A stretch of 12,160 nt of DNA from JAYUHK01 sp043767025 (GTDB taxonomy: Bacteria > Bacteroidota > Bacteroidia > Chitinophagales > Saprospiraceae). The stretch is from assembly GCA_043767025.1 (NCBI GenBank), contig JAYUHK010000032.1:1-12160 (forward strand). The letters run 5' to 3'. The first letter of the stretch is position 1, and each line of letters begins with the position of its first letter. Below, piece after piece: positions 6,814-12,160 of this stretch. Both the position numbers and the translations under genes were made by a program. The notes below the pieces were generated by a model that was not told where the DNA came from, made no database searches, and was given only the letters and a program-made list of their open reading frames with translations.

Positions 6814-7857
6814 GTGAAAAAAATTCTCCAATTCATTCTGTTTCTCGGCATCGGCAGCAGCGTGTTGTGGCTCGTTTTTCGACAGCAAAACGCCGCTTAC
6901 CAAGCGCAATGCGCCCTCGACGGCACTCCCGCCGAACAGTGCAATTTGCTTCGCAAACTGTTGGCAGACTTCGGAATTGCTAACTATTGGCTCGTAGGGC
7001 TGACGCTCGTATTTTTTACCATCAGCAATTTGAGCCGTGCCGTGCGCTGGAAAATGCTCATCGAACCGCTCGGATTTGCGCCGCGACTTTCCAACTGTTT
7101 TTGGAGCATTATTGTCGGTTATTTTGCCAATTTGGGATTGCCTCGCATGGGCGAAGTGGTGCGCGCAGGGACGCTGGCGAAGTACGAAAAAATCCCCGCC
7201 GAGCAGCTCATCGGGACGATTGTGGTGGATAGACTCGTAGATATGGTGAGTTTGCTGTTGCTCATTGGGCTTGCTTTCGTGGTGGAGTTCGATACGATAG
7301 GAAATTTTTTACAAAAAAATATTGCCTCCAAAAGCGGCGGCGGCTCTAATTATTTGCTTTTCGCAGTTTTTTTTGGGATATTCGCAGTGATGTTGTTGTT
7401 TTTTTTGAGAAAAAAAATCATACAAATGCCTTTTTTTCAAAAAATAAAAAACATCGCTGACGGTTTTTTGGCAGGTTTGGGCAGTATCCGACAGCTCCGC
7501 TCGCCACGCTGGTTTGTTTTTCACAGCGTGATAGTTTGGCTCATGTATTATCTTCAATGCTACTGTTGTCTGTTGGCGTTTCCGCCTACCGCCCATCTTT
7601 CTGCGCACGCCGCACTGATGGTTTTTGTGTTCGGCACGCTGGGCATGGTAGTCCCGTCGCCGGGAGGAATGGGGACTTATCACGCGCTCATTATTCTCGC
7701 GCTCACGTCGCTCTACGGCATCGGCGGCAACGATGCGTTTTCGTTGGCAAATATTTCGTTCTTTTCTATACAGATTTTCTACAATATTGTGGCGGGAATT
7801 ACGGCATTAGTAGTTTTATTTTTTATCAATAAAAACACCCATCGTGACAGTGTATAA
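6814..7857 (+). CDS. Flippase-like integral membrane protein (YbhN/AglD, LPG synthase TM family)
   Basis: A 347-residue polytopic inner-membrane protein beginning at GTG, 6 bases after panD. Hydrophobic segments lie at about 4-22, 58-74, 94-110, 134-157, 180-198, 234-255, 264-284, 287-303 and 312-338. Family-typical positions are SRAVRWKMLIEPLG (74-87), NLGLPRMGEVVRAG (106-119), VDRLVD (138-143) and PSPGGMGTYHA (281-291). The family includes lysylphosphatidylglycerol synthase membrane domains and uncharacterised flippase-like proteins. The soluble aminoacyl-transfer domain of MprF is absent, so lysyl-lipid synthesis is not implied. The substrate is unknown. From memory, this kind of protein often follows panC or panD in Bacteroidota. 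The start is GTG because no ATG is available nearby and MKKILQFILF gives a normal first membrane segment. Confidence 0.88.
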   Translation: MKKILQFILFLGIGSSVLWLVFRQQNAAYQAQCALDGTPAEQCNLLRKLLADFGIANYWLVGLTLVFFTISNLSRAVRWKMLIEPLGFAPRLSNCFWSIIVGYFANLGLPRMGEVVRAGTLAKYEKIPAEQLIGTIVVDRLVDMVSLLLLIGLAFVVEFDTIGNFLQKNIASKSGGGSNYLLFAVFFGIFAVMLLFFLRKKIIQMPFFQKIKNIADGFLAGLGSIRQLRSPRWFVFHSVIVWLMYYLQCYCCLLAFPPTAHLSAHAALMVFVFGTLGMVVPSPGGMGTYHALIILALTSLYGIGGNDAFSLANISFFSIQIFYNIVAGITALVVLFFINKNTHRDSV

Positions 7858-7998
7858 AATGAAAATTTGTTGAAAATTAAAGCGTATAAAACGTTGATTT
7901 TATCGGTCTAAAAAAAGTATTCACGCCCGAAAATAAAAACATGGCATGATTGTAGGTAATGAAATAATGTTAAGGGAAGGTTAAAGTAGGAATATAAA

Positions 7999-8029
7999 TT
8001 TTTTAAGTATGAAAATTGTATTAACTTTG
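7999..8029 (+). promoter_or_regulatory. Candidate promoter of the GH25 lysozyme gene
   Basis: TAACTTTG at 8022-8029 matches the TAnnTTTG -7 consensus exactly, 60 bases before the TTG start at 8090. The base run 19 positions upstream is TTTT, a poor -33 box. The rest of the 232-base spacer 7858-8089 is AT-rich with no recognisable gene or strong hairpin. Confidence 0.5.
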
Positions 8030-8089
8030 TTCTCTGATATGTTCATATATTGATTAGTATATTCTAAATACCAATGAATTTGTAAAATT

Positions 8090-8788
8090 TTGCGCCAAAA
8101 AATCCTCATATTTGTGATAATCAGCCTGTTGTTCGGTGCCTGTAAGAAAGGTACTGAAAAAATGGACGGCTACCAAGTGCATGGAATTGACGTTTCGCAC
8201 CACCAAGAAATAAAGTGGTCGGAGGTCAAAAAGCAAGATATAGACTTCGTGTTTATGAAAGCTACCGAAGGCGAAAATTTGCAAGATGAAGACTTTTGTG
8301 ACAGTTGGGCAGCACTCAATCACAGCGAAATAAAAAGAGGTGCGTATCATTTTTTTCTGCCCACCAAATCCGCATTGCTGCAAGCACAAAATTTTATTTC
8401 GTTGGCGGAACTCCGCAACGGCGACCTGCCGCCCGTGTTAGATGCGGAAGTGACTGGCGGCGCGTCGCGCGAAGTCATCTTGAACCGTATGCGCTCGTGG
8501 TTAGAAATCGTAGAAATGAAGTACAACGTGCGCCCAATCATATACACCAACCTAAAATTTTACTACAAATACATCGCAGGGAGTTTTGACAACTACCCTA
8601 TTTGGATTTCGCGCTACGGCGGAAGCACCCCCAAACTCCCCAACAACTCGTGGCTTTTTTGGCAATACGGCAACGAAGGCAAACTTGCAGGCATCAAAGG
8701 CGACGTAGATTTCAACGTATTTCGCGGCACTCGGCAGGATTTGGACGCGCTCTGCATCCACCCGTCGACGATGTTGAGCTCGCGGTAG
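8090..8788 (+). CDS. GH25-family lysozyme, probable lipoprotein, TTG start
   Basis: A 232-residue glycoside hydrolase family 25 protein, predicted to cut the MurNAc-GlcNAc bond of peptidoglycan. GIDVSHHQ is at 32-39 (Asp34), the catalytic-pair motif DAE at 118-120 (Asp118, Glu120), then WQY at 191-193 and DVDFNVF at 205-211, all typical of GH25. With the TTG start, residues 1-18 form a short hydrophobic signal ending in LFGAC, a plausible lipobox with Cys18 acylated, followed by KK. An in-frame stop at 8075-8077 excludes a longer form. The first in-frame ATG (8162) would remove the signal and make a cytosolic enzyme, so TTG is favoured. Phe at the -3 position makes the lipobox slightly unusual. 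The gene stands alone behind its own -7 box. Enzyme family is firm; lipid anchoring is inferred. Confidence 0.9.
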   Translation: MRQKILIFVIISLLFGACKKGTEKMDGYQVHGIDVSHHQEIKWSEVKKQDIDFVFMKATEGENLQDEDFCDSWAALNHSEIKRGAYHFFLPTKSALLQAQNFISLAELRNGDLPPVLDAEVTGGASREVILNRMRSWLEIVEMKYNVRPIIYTNLKFYYKYIAGSFDNYPIWISRYGGSTPKLPNNSWLFWQYGNEGKLAGIKGDVDFNVFRGTRQDLDALCIHPSTMLSSR

Positions 8789-8878
8789 GGGAAAGTTTCA
8801 TATTTTCTTAAGAGCAAGGAGTAAAGTATTAGTGGCAATTTTCCAAAAATAAATAAAAAATATTTTATAGTAAAATAA

Positions 8879-8909
8879 TTTGAAACTGTTATCTAATTAG
8901 CTAACTTTG
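8879..8909 (+). promoter_or_regulatory. Promoter of the toxin-antitoxin remnant
   Basis: TTTG at 8879-8882, a 19-base spacer, then TAACTTTG at 8902-8909: a full match to the Bacteroidota -33/-7 promoter pattern. Transcription would start near 8916, about 25 bases before the toxin ATG at 8941. It is the best promoter in the window. No clear operator palindrome was seen around it, although such antitoxins usually repress their own promoter. Confidence 0.7.
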
Positions 8910-8940
8910 CATTAGCGTAATTTGTCAAAAAGGTTGTTGA

Positions 8941-9294
8941 ATGTACGGAACATTTATTCGGAACATATTTTATTTTGAGGACTATTACCTTGATTTCTAC
9001 GAAGGACTACAACCAGAAGTAAAAAAGAAATTTAGCTGGACTTTAGGGTTAATTGCGACATTAGACAGAGTTCCTGAAAAATACTTAAAGCATATAACTG
9101 ATTCAACGGGGCTATATGAAATTAGAGTTGAAGTTGGAACAAATATTTATAGAGTATTTAGCTTTTTTGACAATGGATAACTTGTAATATTAGTAAATGG
9201 ATTCCAAAAGAAAACTCAAAAAACACCTAAAAAGGAAATTAAACTTGCAGAAAAACTTAAAAAACAATATTTCGATGGTAAAGACAAAAAATAA
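8941..9294 (+). pseudogene. RelE/HigB-family (Gp49-like) toxin interrupted by an in-frame stop
   Basis: From ATG 8941 the frame encodes 79 residues, reaches TAA at 9178-9180, and continues without another stop for 37 codons to TAA at 9292-9294. The first part has the family core LYEIRVEVGTNIYRVFSFFDNG interrupted only by its normal end (58-79). The continuation after the stop, LVILVNGFQKKTQKTPKKEI, is the conserved C-terminus of the same family, where relatives usually have Lys before LV. A single AAA-to-TAA change explains the break, and no frameshift is needed. The lost part includes the FQKKTQKTP segment (88-96), so the 79-residue product is probably inactive as an mRNA-cleaving toxin. An upstream in-frame stop at 8938 supports the start. 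The gene overlaps the antitoxin by 20 bases, the usual toxin-first layout. A sequencing error or stop-codon readthrough remains possible. Confidence 0.85.
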
Positions 9295-9580
9295 ATTAAC
9301 TGCCTTTACAAGCCATTTAGACAAAGAATATGGCGTAAAAGGAACTCCAACAAGAGAAGACTATGAACAAGAATTTGAAACTTTCAAGATTGGTGTAATA
9401 CTTCAGGAGTTGAGAAAAGAAAAGGGATTGACCCAAGAACAACTTGCCAACAAATGTGGAACTACAAAAACTTATATCTCAAGAATTGAGAATAATGCAA
9501 GTGATATTCGCCTTTCAACACTCATGCGAATTATTCGAGTCGGACTCGGCGGACATTTGAACTTAAATGTAAGCCTCTAA
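9275..9580 (+). CDS. XRE-family antitoxin (HigA-like)
   Basis: A 101-residue DNA-binding protein expected to neutralise the adjacent RelE/HigB-type toxin and repress the shared promoter. A helix-turn-helix domain covers about 39-91, with the core LTQEQLANKCGTTKTYISR at 52-70 followed by IEN. ATG 9275 is preferred over the ATG at 9197 in the same frame. The 26 extra residues from 9197 are Lys-rich, come from reading the toxin's conserved tail in another frame, and do not resemble family N-termini. The antitoxin overlaps the end of the toxin frame by 20 bases, suggesting translational coupling. With the toxin broken early, ribosomes would stop about 95 bases short of this start, which may lower its translation. 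The gene itself shows no damage. Confidence 0.9.
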   Translation: MVKTKNKLTAFTSHLDKEYGVKGTPTREDYEQEFETFKIGVILQELRKEKGLTQEQLANKCGTTKTYISRIENNASDIRLSTLMRIIRVGLGGHLNLNVSL

Positions 9581-9725
9581 AAAAAAGGATTAACGACCGA
9601 CTCAAGAATTATTTGGACAGTTCACTAACTGCTGTAAGATGGTAGGGGTAAATACCTCTTCGTGTTCGCCGATGTCTTGTCATGTAACTTATTTAACATT
9701 TAACTAAATAAAAATACATAAAATT

Positions 9726-10484
9726 ATGAAAAATATTCGTTATTTTCCAATATATTTATTGGCACTTTGTGCATTTTCTTTACTCGAGCTTTATAGTTGT
9801 GCAAAAGAAGCGACACCAATTTCACCTCTTTACCAAGTAAATAGTATTGACGCGGTAAAACGACAAGTGAGCAGGCAACTACTAAACCCGCCTCCGACAG
9901 GTTTCTATGACGTTGTTACCTACAGCCTTTATCAAAATCTTACAATTGGACAGTATGCCTTAAAAGCAAGAATTTCTGCTGTTTGGGGCGGTTTTAATGA
10001 TAAAAAAAGTACATATGGGGCAGTTTTGATAAGTAACATAAGTACATACCGTAATAGCCTTTCAAAAATTCCAAGAGAAGAGTTTGACTCATTTATTTCA
10101 CAATTTAATGATCCAGCTTTCTGGCCTAAATGGTTTACTTATACGGACGGTAAGAAATATGTTATCTATCGAAATTGGACATATTCTTCCTTAAAACCCA
10201 AGCCTTTTATTATAAGAAATCCGCAAGATATGAGATTTTCAACATTAACCCCATATTACTATGTTAATGACGGTGGCTTTATCTCGTGCAATTTAGACCC
10301 TTTAAAATTTGCATCTTTTGGATTACCTCAAAAGATAATATCAATACCAGCTACCTTAAAATTCACAGCAGAACGGGATACCAATAATATTGGTCATATC
10401 GGGATTAAGCCTGTCACTAATAGTATCAATCAAGGAAATTTACAAACGCAAATGGACTTGATTACTGTTGAAGCGGCACAATAA
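9726..10484 (+). CDS. Putative lipoprotein of unknown function
   Basis: A 252-residue protein with a signal peptide ending in a lipobox, LYSC at 22-25, so Cys25 is probably lipidated and the protein anchored in an envelope membrane. The mature part begins AKEATPISPLYQ and contains no domain I recognise. It is rich in aromatic residues and Asn/Ser, has few Cys after the lipobox (Cys218 region aside), and gives a mostly soluble, beta-like impression without membrane segments. It stands 145 bases after the antitoxin and 79 before the next gene. Neither gap shows a clear TAnnTTTG box or strong terminator. Base composition is AT-richer than the housekeeping genes, as for its neighbours, which suggests an accessory gene. 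The intact frame and signal support a real gene; function cannot be assigned. Confidence 0.75.
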   Translation: MKNIRYFPIYLLALCAFSLLELYSCAKEATPISPLYQVNSIDAVKRQVSRQLLNPPPTGFYDVVTYSLYQNLTIGQYALKARISAVWGGFNDKKSTYGAVLISNISTYRNSLSKIPREEFDSFISQFNDPAFWPKWFTYTDGKKYVIYRNWTYSSLKPKPFIIRNPQDMRFSTLTPYYYVNDGGFISCNLDPLKFASFGLPQKIISIPATLKFTAERDTNNIGHIGIKPVTNSINQGNLQTQMDLITVEAAQ

Positions 10485-10563
10485 AATGATTTTTATGTGA
10501 GGACGTGCATTCATAATTGAAGGTACTTTCTTATTTTGTCTCATATCAAAGATAACAAGGTAG

Positions 10564-10947
10564 ATGAAAAAATTTGAAATTTATGTCTATGAAGATATGG
10601 ACGAGTTTGATTATTTGAGTTGTAGGATAGAAAAATTTAGATTATGGGTTGCCGCAGTAAAAATAGATCAATATTTCTACGAAGTTAATTTTTACTGCAA
10701 ATCTTTGGTTTATGAGTATTTTAATACGGAAGGGAATACTTATTATAGTCGCCCCGGTTTAATTATTGTAGATTCGTTAGAATTAGAAGAATTGAATAAA
10801 GTAGTTGAATACCTAATTAACCTAAATTATTTCAAGACACTGAAAAAATACAGAACATTCGAATCTATAAAATTTTATCAAACGAAGGCTAGTTACAAGG
10901 GTAAACTTTTAAAATCTATCAATAAAGATTTCAATATCAGAGATTAA
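10564..10947 (+). CDS. Hypothetical small Tyr-rich protein
   Basis: A 127-residue protein beginning MKKFEIYVYEDMDEFDYL, with no signal peptide and no membrane segment, so probably cytosolic. It is unusually rich in Tyr, Phe, Lys and Glu. The middle has SRPGLIIVDSLELEELNKVV (about 62-81), which looks like a strand followed by a helix, and the C-terminus is basic. I do not recognise a family; small mixed alpha/beta proteins like this can be immunity or phage-related proteins, but nothing here proves that. Composition is AT-rich like the lipoprotein upstream and unlike gcvT, which starts 17 bases downstream. Co-transcription with gcvT is possible from spacing but biologically unexpected. Coding status is likely but unproven. 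Confidence 0.6.
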   Translation: MKKFEIYVYEDMDEFDYLSCRIEKFRLWVAAVKIDQYFYEVNFYCKSLVYEYFNTEGNTYYSRPGLIIVDSLELEELNKVVEYLINLNYFKTLKKYRTFESIKFYQTKASYKGKLLKSINKDFNIRD

Positions 10948-10964
10948 AGCGATTAAAAAAACAA

Positions 10965-12050
10965 ATGAAATCAACAGCACTCATAGAGCGACATCTTGCG
11001 CTCGGCGCAAAAATGGCAGAATTTGCAGGCTATAATATGCCTATTTCTTACGCTGGCATCAAGGAAGAACACCACGCCGTGCGGAACAATGTAGGCATTT
11101 TCGACGTATCGCACATGGGCGAATTTGTGGTCAAAGGAACTCAAGCACTCGCTTTGCTCCAACACATCACCAGCAACGATGTGTCCAAACTCGCCGACGG
11201 ACAGGTACAATATTCGTGTTTCCCGAACCACCACGGCGGCATCGTGGACGATTTGCTCGTCTATCGCTGGAATGAAAACGAATATTATTTGGTCGTCAAT
11301 GCGTCAAATATCGAAAAAGACTGGAATTGGTTGGTGTCCCACAATGAAAAATTTGGTGCAGAAATAGAAAACATTTCTGATAACTTGAGCCTTCTGGCGG
11401 TGCAAGGACCGAAAGCTATCCAAACGCTCCAAGCTCTGACCGATGTGGATTTGTCGGCTATTCCGTATTATAACTTCAAAACAGGAAGTTTGGCAGGCAT
11501 CGAGGACGTGCTTATTTCGGCAACTGGCTACACGGGTGCTGGCGGTTTTGAGCTGTACGTCTGGAACAAAGATGCCCTAAAAATATGGGACGCAATCACA
11601 GAAGCAGGAAAACCTCACGGAATGCAGCCCGCAGGCTTGGGCGCGCGCGACACGCTCCGCCTCGAAATGGGCTATTGCCTCTACGGAAACGATATTAACG
11701 ACACCACTTCGCCGATGGAGGCGGGCTTGGGTTGGATTACCAAACTACAAAAAGGCGACTTCAACTCTTCCGATATTTTCAAAAAACAAAAGGCGGACGG
11801 CGTGGCTCGCAAACTCGTAGGCTTCGAAATGCTCGACCGCCGAGTGCCGCGCCACGACTACGAAATAGCTGATGCCGAAGGGAATATCATAGGAATAGTC
11901 ACCTCCGGCACGCAGTCGCCCACGCTCGACAAACCCATCGGAACAGGCTATGTCCAGACGGCTTTCGCTCCCGAAGGCACAGAAATTTTTGTAGTCATCG
12001 GAGGAAAAAAATTAGCGGCGCAAGTCGTGAAGTTGCCTTTTTTGAAGTAA
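10965..12050 (+). CDS. gcvT: Aminomethyltransferase (glycine cleavage system T protein)
   Basis: Cytoplasmic T protein of the glycine cleavage system. It transfers the one-carbon unit from aminomethylated lipoyl-H protein to tetrahydrofolate, releasing ammonia. The 361 residues are full length for the family. Landmarks are GAKMAEFAGYNMPISY (14-29), HHAVRNNVGIFDVSHMGE (36-53), GGIVDDLLVYR (91-101, with an Asp95-Asp96 pair holding the expected catalytic Asp), ATGYTGAGGFELYV (186-199), and GLGARDTLRLEMGYCLYGND (224-243) followed by SPMEAGLGW. The start at ATG 10965 gives the usual MKSTAL opening. No gcvH or gcvP is nearby, which is common in this phylum. Its stop codon TAA is also the first three bases of a half copy of the small repeat element, and no intrinsic terminator is evident beyond it. 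No clear promoter was seen; it may be read through from upstream. Confidence 0.97.
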   Translation: MKSTALIERHLALGAKMAEFAGYNMPISYAGIKEEHHAVRNNVGIFDVSHMGEFVVKGTQALALLQHITSNDVSKLADGQVQYSCFPNHHGGIVDDLLVYRWNENEYYLVVNASNIEKDWNWLVSHNEKFGAEIENISDNLSLLAVQGPKAIQTLQALTDVDLSAIPYYNFKTGSLAGIEDVLISATGYTGAGGFELYVWNKDALKIWDAITEAGKPHGMQPAGLGARDTLRLEMGYCLYGNDINDTTSPMEAGLGWITKLQKGDFNSSDIFKKQKADGVARKLVGFEMLDRRVPRHDYEIADAEGNIIGIVTSGTQSPTLDKPIGTGYVQTAFAPEGTEIFVVIGGKKLAAQVVKLPFLK

Positions 12051-12063
12051 GGAATGGAGAAAT
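12048..12063 (+). repeat. Half copy of the small inverted-repeat element at the gcvT stop
   Basis: TAAGGAATGGAGAAA matches the left end of copy B (from 1892) over 15 bases and then runs straight into the long repeat arm beginning at 12061. No right end is seen in the remaining sequence. The gcvT stop codon is its first three bases. Confidence 0.6.
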
Positions 12064-12160
12064 ATCGTCTGGCGAAGCGAAAACTGTTTGAAGTCTGGCG
12101 GGGTTCCGACGAGTATTTTTCGCGCGCCGACGGGATTTTTAGGCAAAAACTTTAGAATTT
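12061..12160. repeat. Right arm of the long inverted repeat, plus flank
   Basis: 12061-12122 is the inverted partner of 1-60, with GTCTGGCG twice (12067-12074 and 12093-12100). Beyond it, 12123-12160 holds GCGCCGAC and then GCAAAAACTT-TA-GAATTT (12143-12160), blocks that also follow the left arm at 64-79. No gene is visible in the last 110 bases. Confidence 0.8.

Noticed and set aside
7858..7960. ATAAAA/TTTTAT hairpin after the flippase-like gene as a terminator
   Set aside because: It is six A-T pairs only, not followed by a T run, and expected by chance in AT-rich sequence.
9197..9274. N-terminal extension of the antitoxin from ATG 9197
   Set aside because: Those codons are the toxin's conserved tail read in another frame; the typical family start and overlap are at 9275.
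9581..9725. Possible short hairpin around 9645-9660 as a terminator or RNA element
   Set aside because: The stem is only about five pairs including a wobble pair, with no T run; not distinguishable from chance.
1..12160. Composite transposon carried between the two 60-bp arms
   Set aside because: The interior is mainly housekeeping genes (proS, PBP1A, panD, gcvT) with no transposase, so two independent insertions of a dispersed repeat are more likely.
1..12160. CRISPR arrays, tRNA or rRNA genes
   Set aside because: No regularly spaced direct repeats, no cloverleaf-like conserved arms and no rRNA signature were seen on either strand.

Overview
The window looks like chromosomal DNA of a member of the Bacteroidota, possibly Cytophagales-like. 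The evidence is near-absent Shine-Dalgarno sequences, TAnnTTTG-type -7 promoter boxes, an archaeal/eukaryotic-type prolyl-tRNA synthetase, a panD gene followed by a YbhN-type membrane protein, and a secreted protein very rich in Gly, Asn, Trp and Tyr. The genus cannot be fixed from the sequence alone.

Layout. Positions 1-335 are non-coding and hold a 60-bp repeat arm and the terminator of a leftward gene. Positions 336-1445 (minus) encode a low-complexity secreted protein of unknown role. A 553-base gap follows, with two copies of a small inverted-repeat element. Then, all on the plus strand: proS (1999-3465), a class A penicillin-binding protein (3675-6338), panD (6457-6807) with a flippase-like membrane protein 6 bases downstream (6814-7857), and a lipoprotein-type GH25 lysozyme starting at TTG (8090-8788). 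Next comes an AT-richer accessory stretch (about 8790-10960). It holds a RelE/HigB-family toxin gene interrupted by one in-frame stop, its overlapping intact XRE antitoxin, an unknown lipoprotein and an unknown Tyr-rich small protein. Last is gcvT (10965-12050).

The genes do not form one system. They cover protein synthesis (proS), wall synthesis and possible wall cleavage (PBP1A, GH25), the beta-alanine branch of pantothenate/CoA synthesis (panD) and glycine cleavage (gcvT). Only panD with the membrane protein, and the toxin/antitoxin pair, look clearly co-transcribed.

The most unusual content is in the spacers. One small element family, with ends resembling TTAAGGAATG-N5-AAAATAA in inverted orientation, occurs four times as paired ends and once as a half copy next to gcvT. 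At proS and gcvT its end overlaps the stop codon. A second, longer repeat of about 60 bp lies at both window edges in inverted orientation. I did not find a convincing new multi-gene system.
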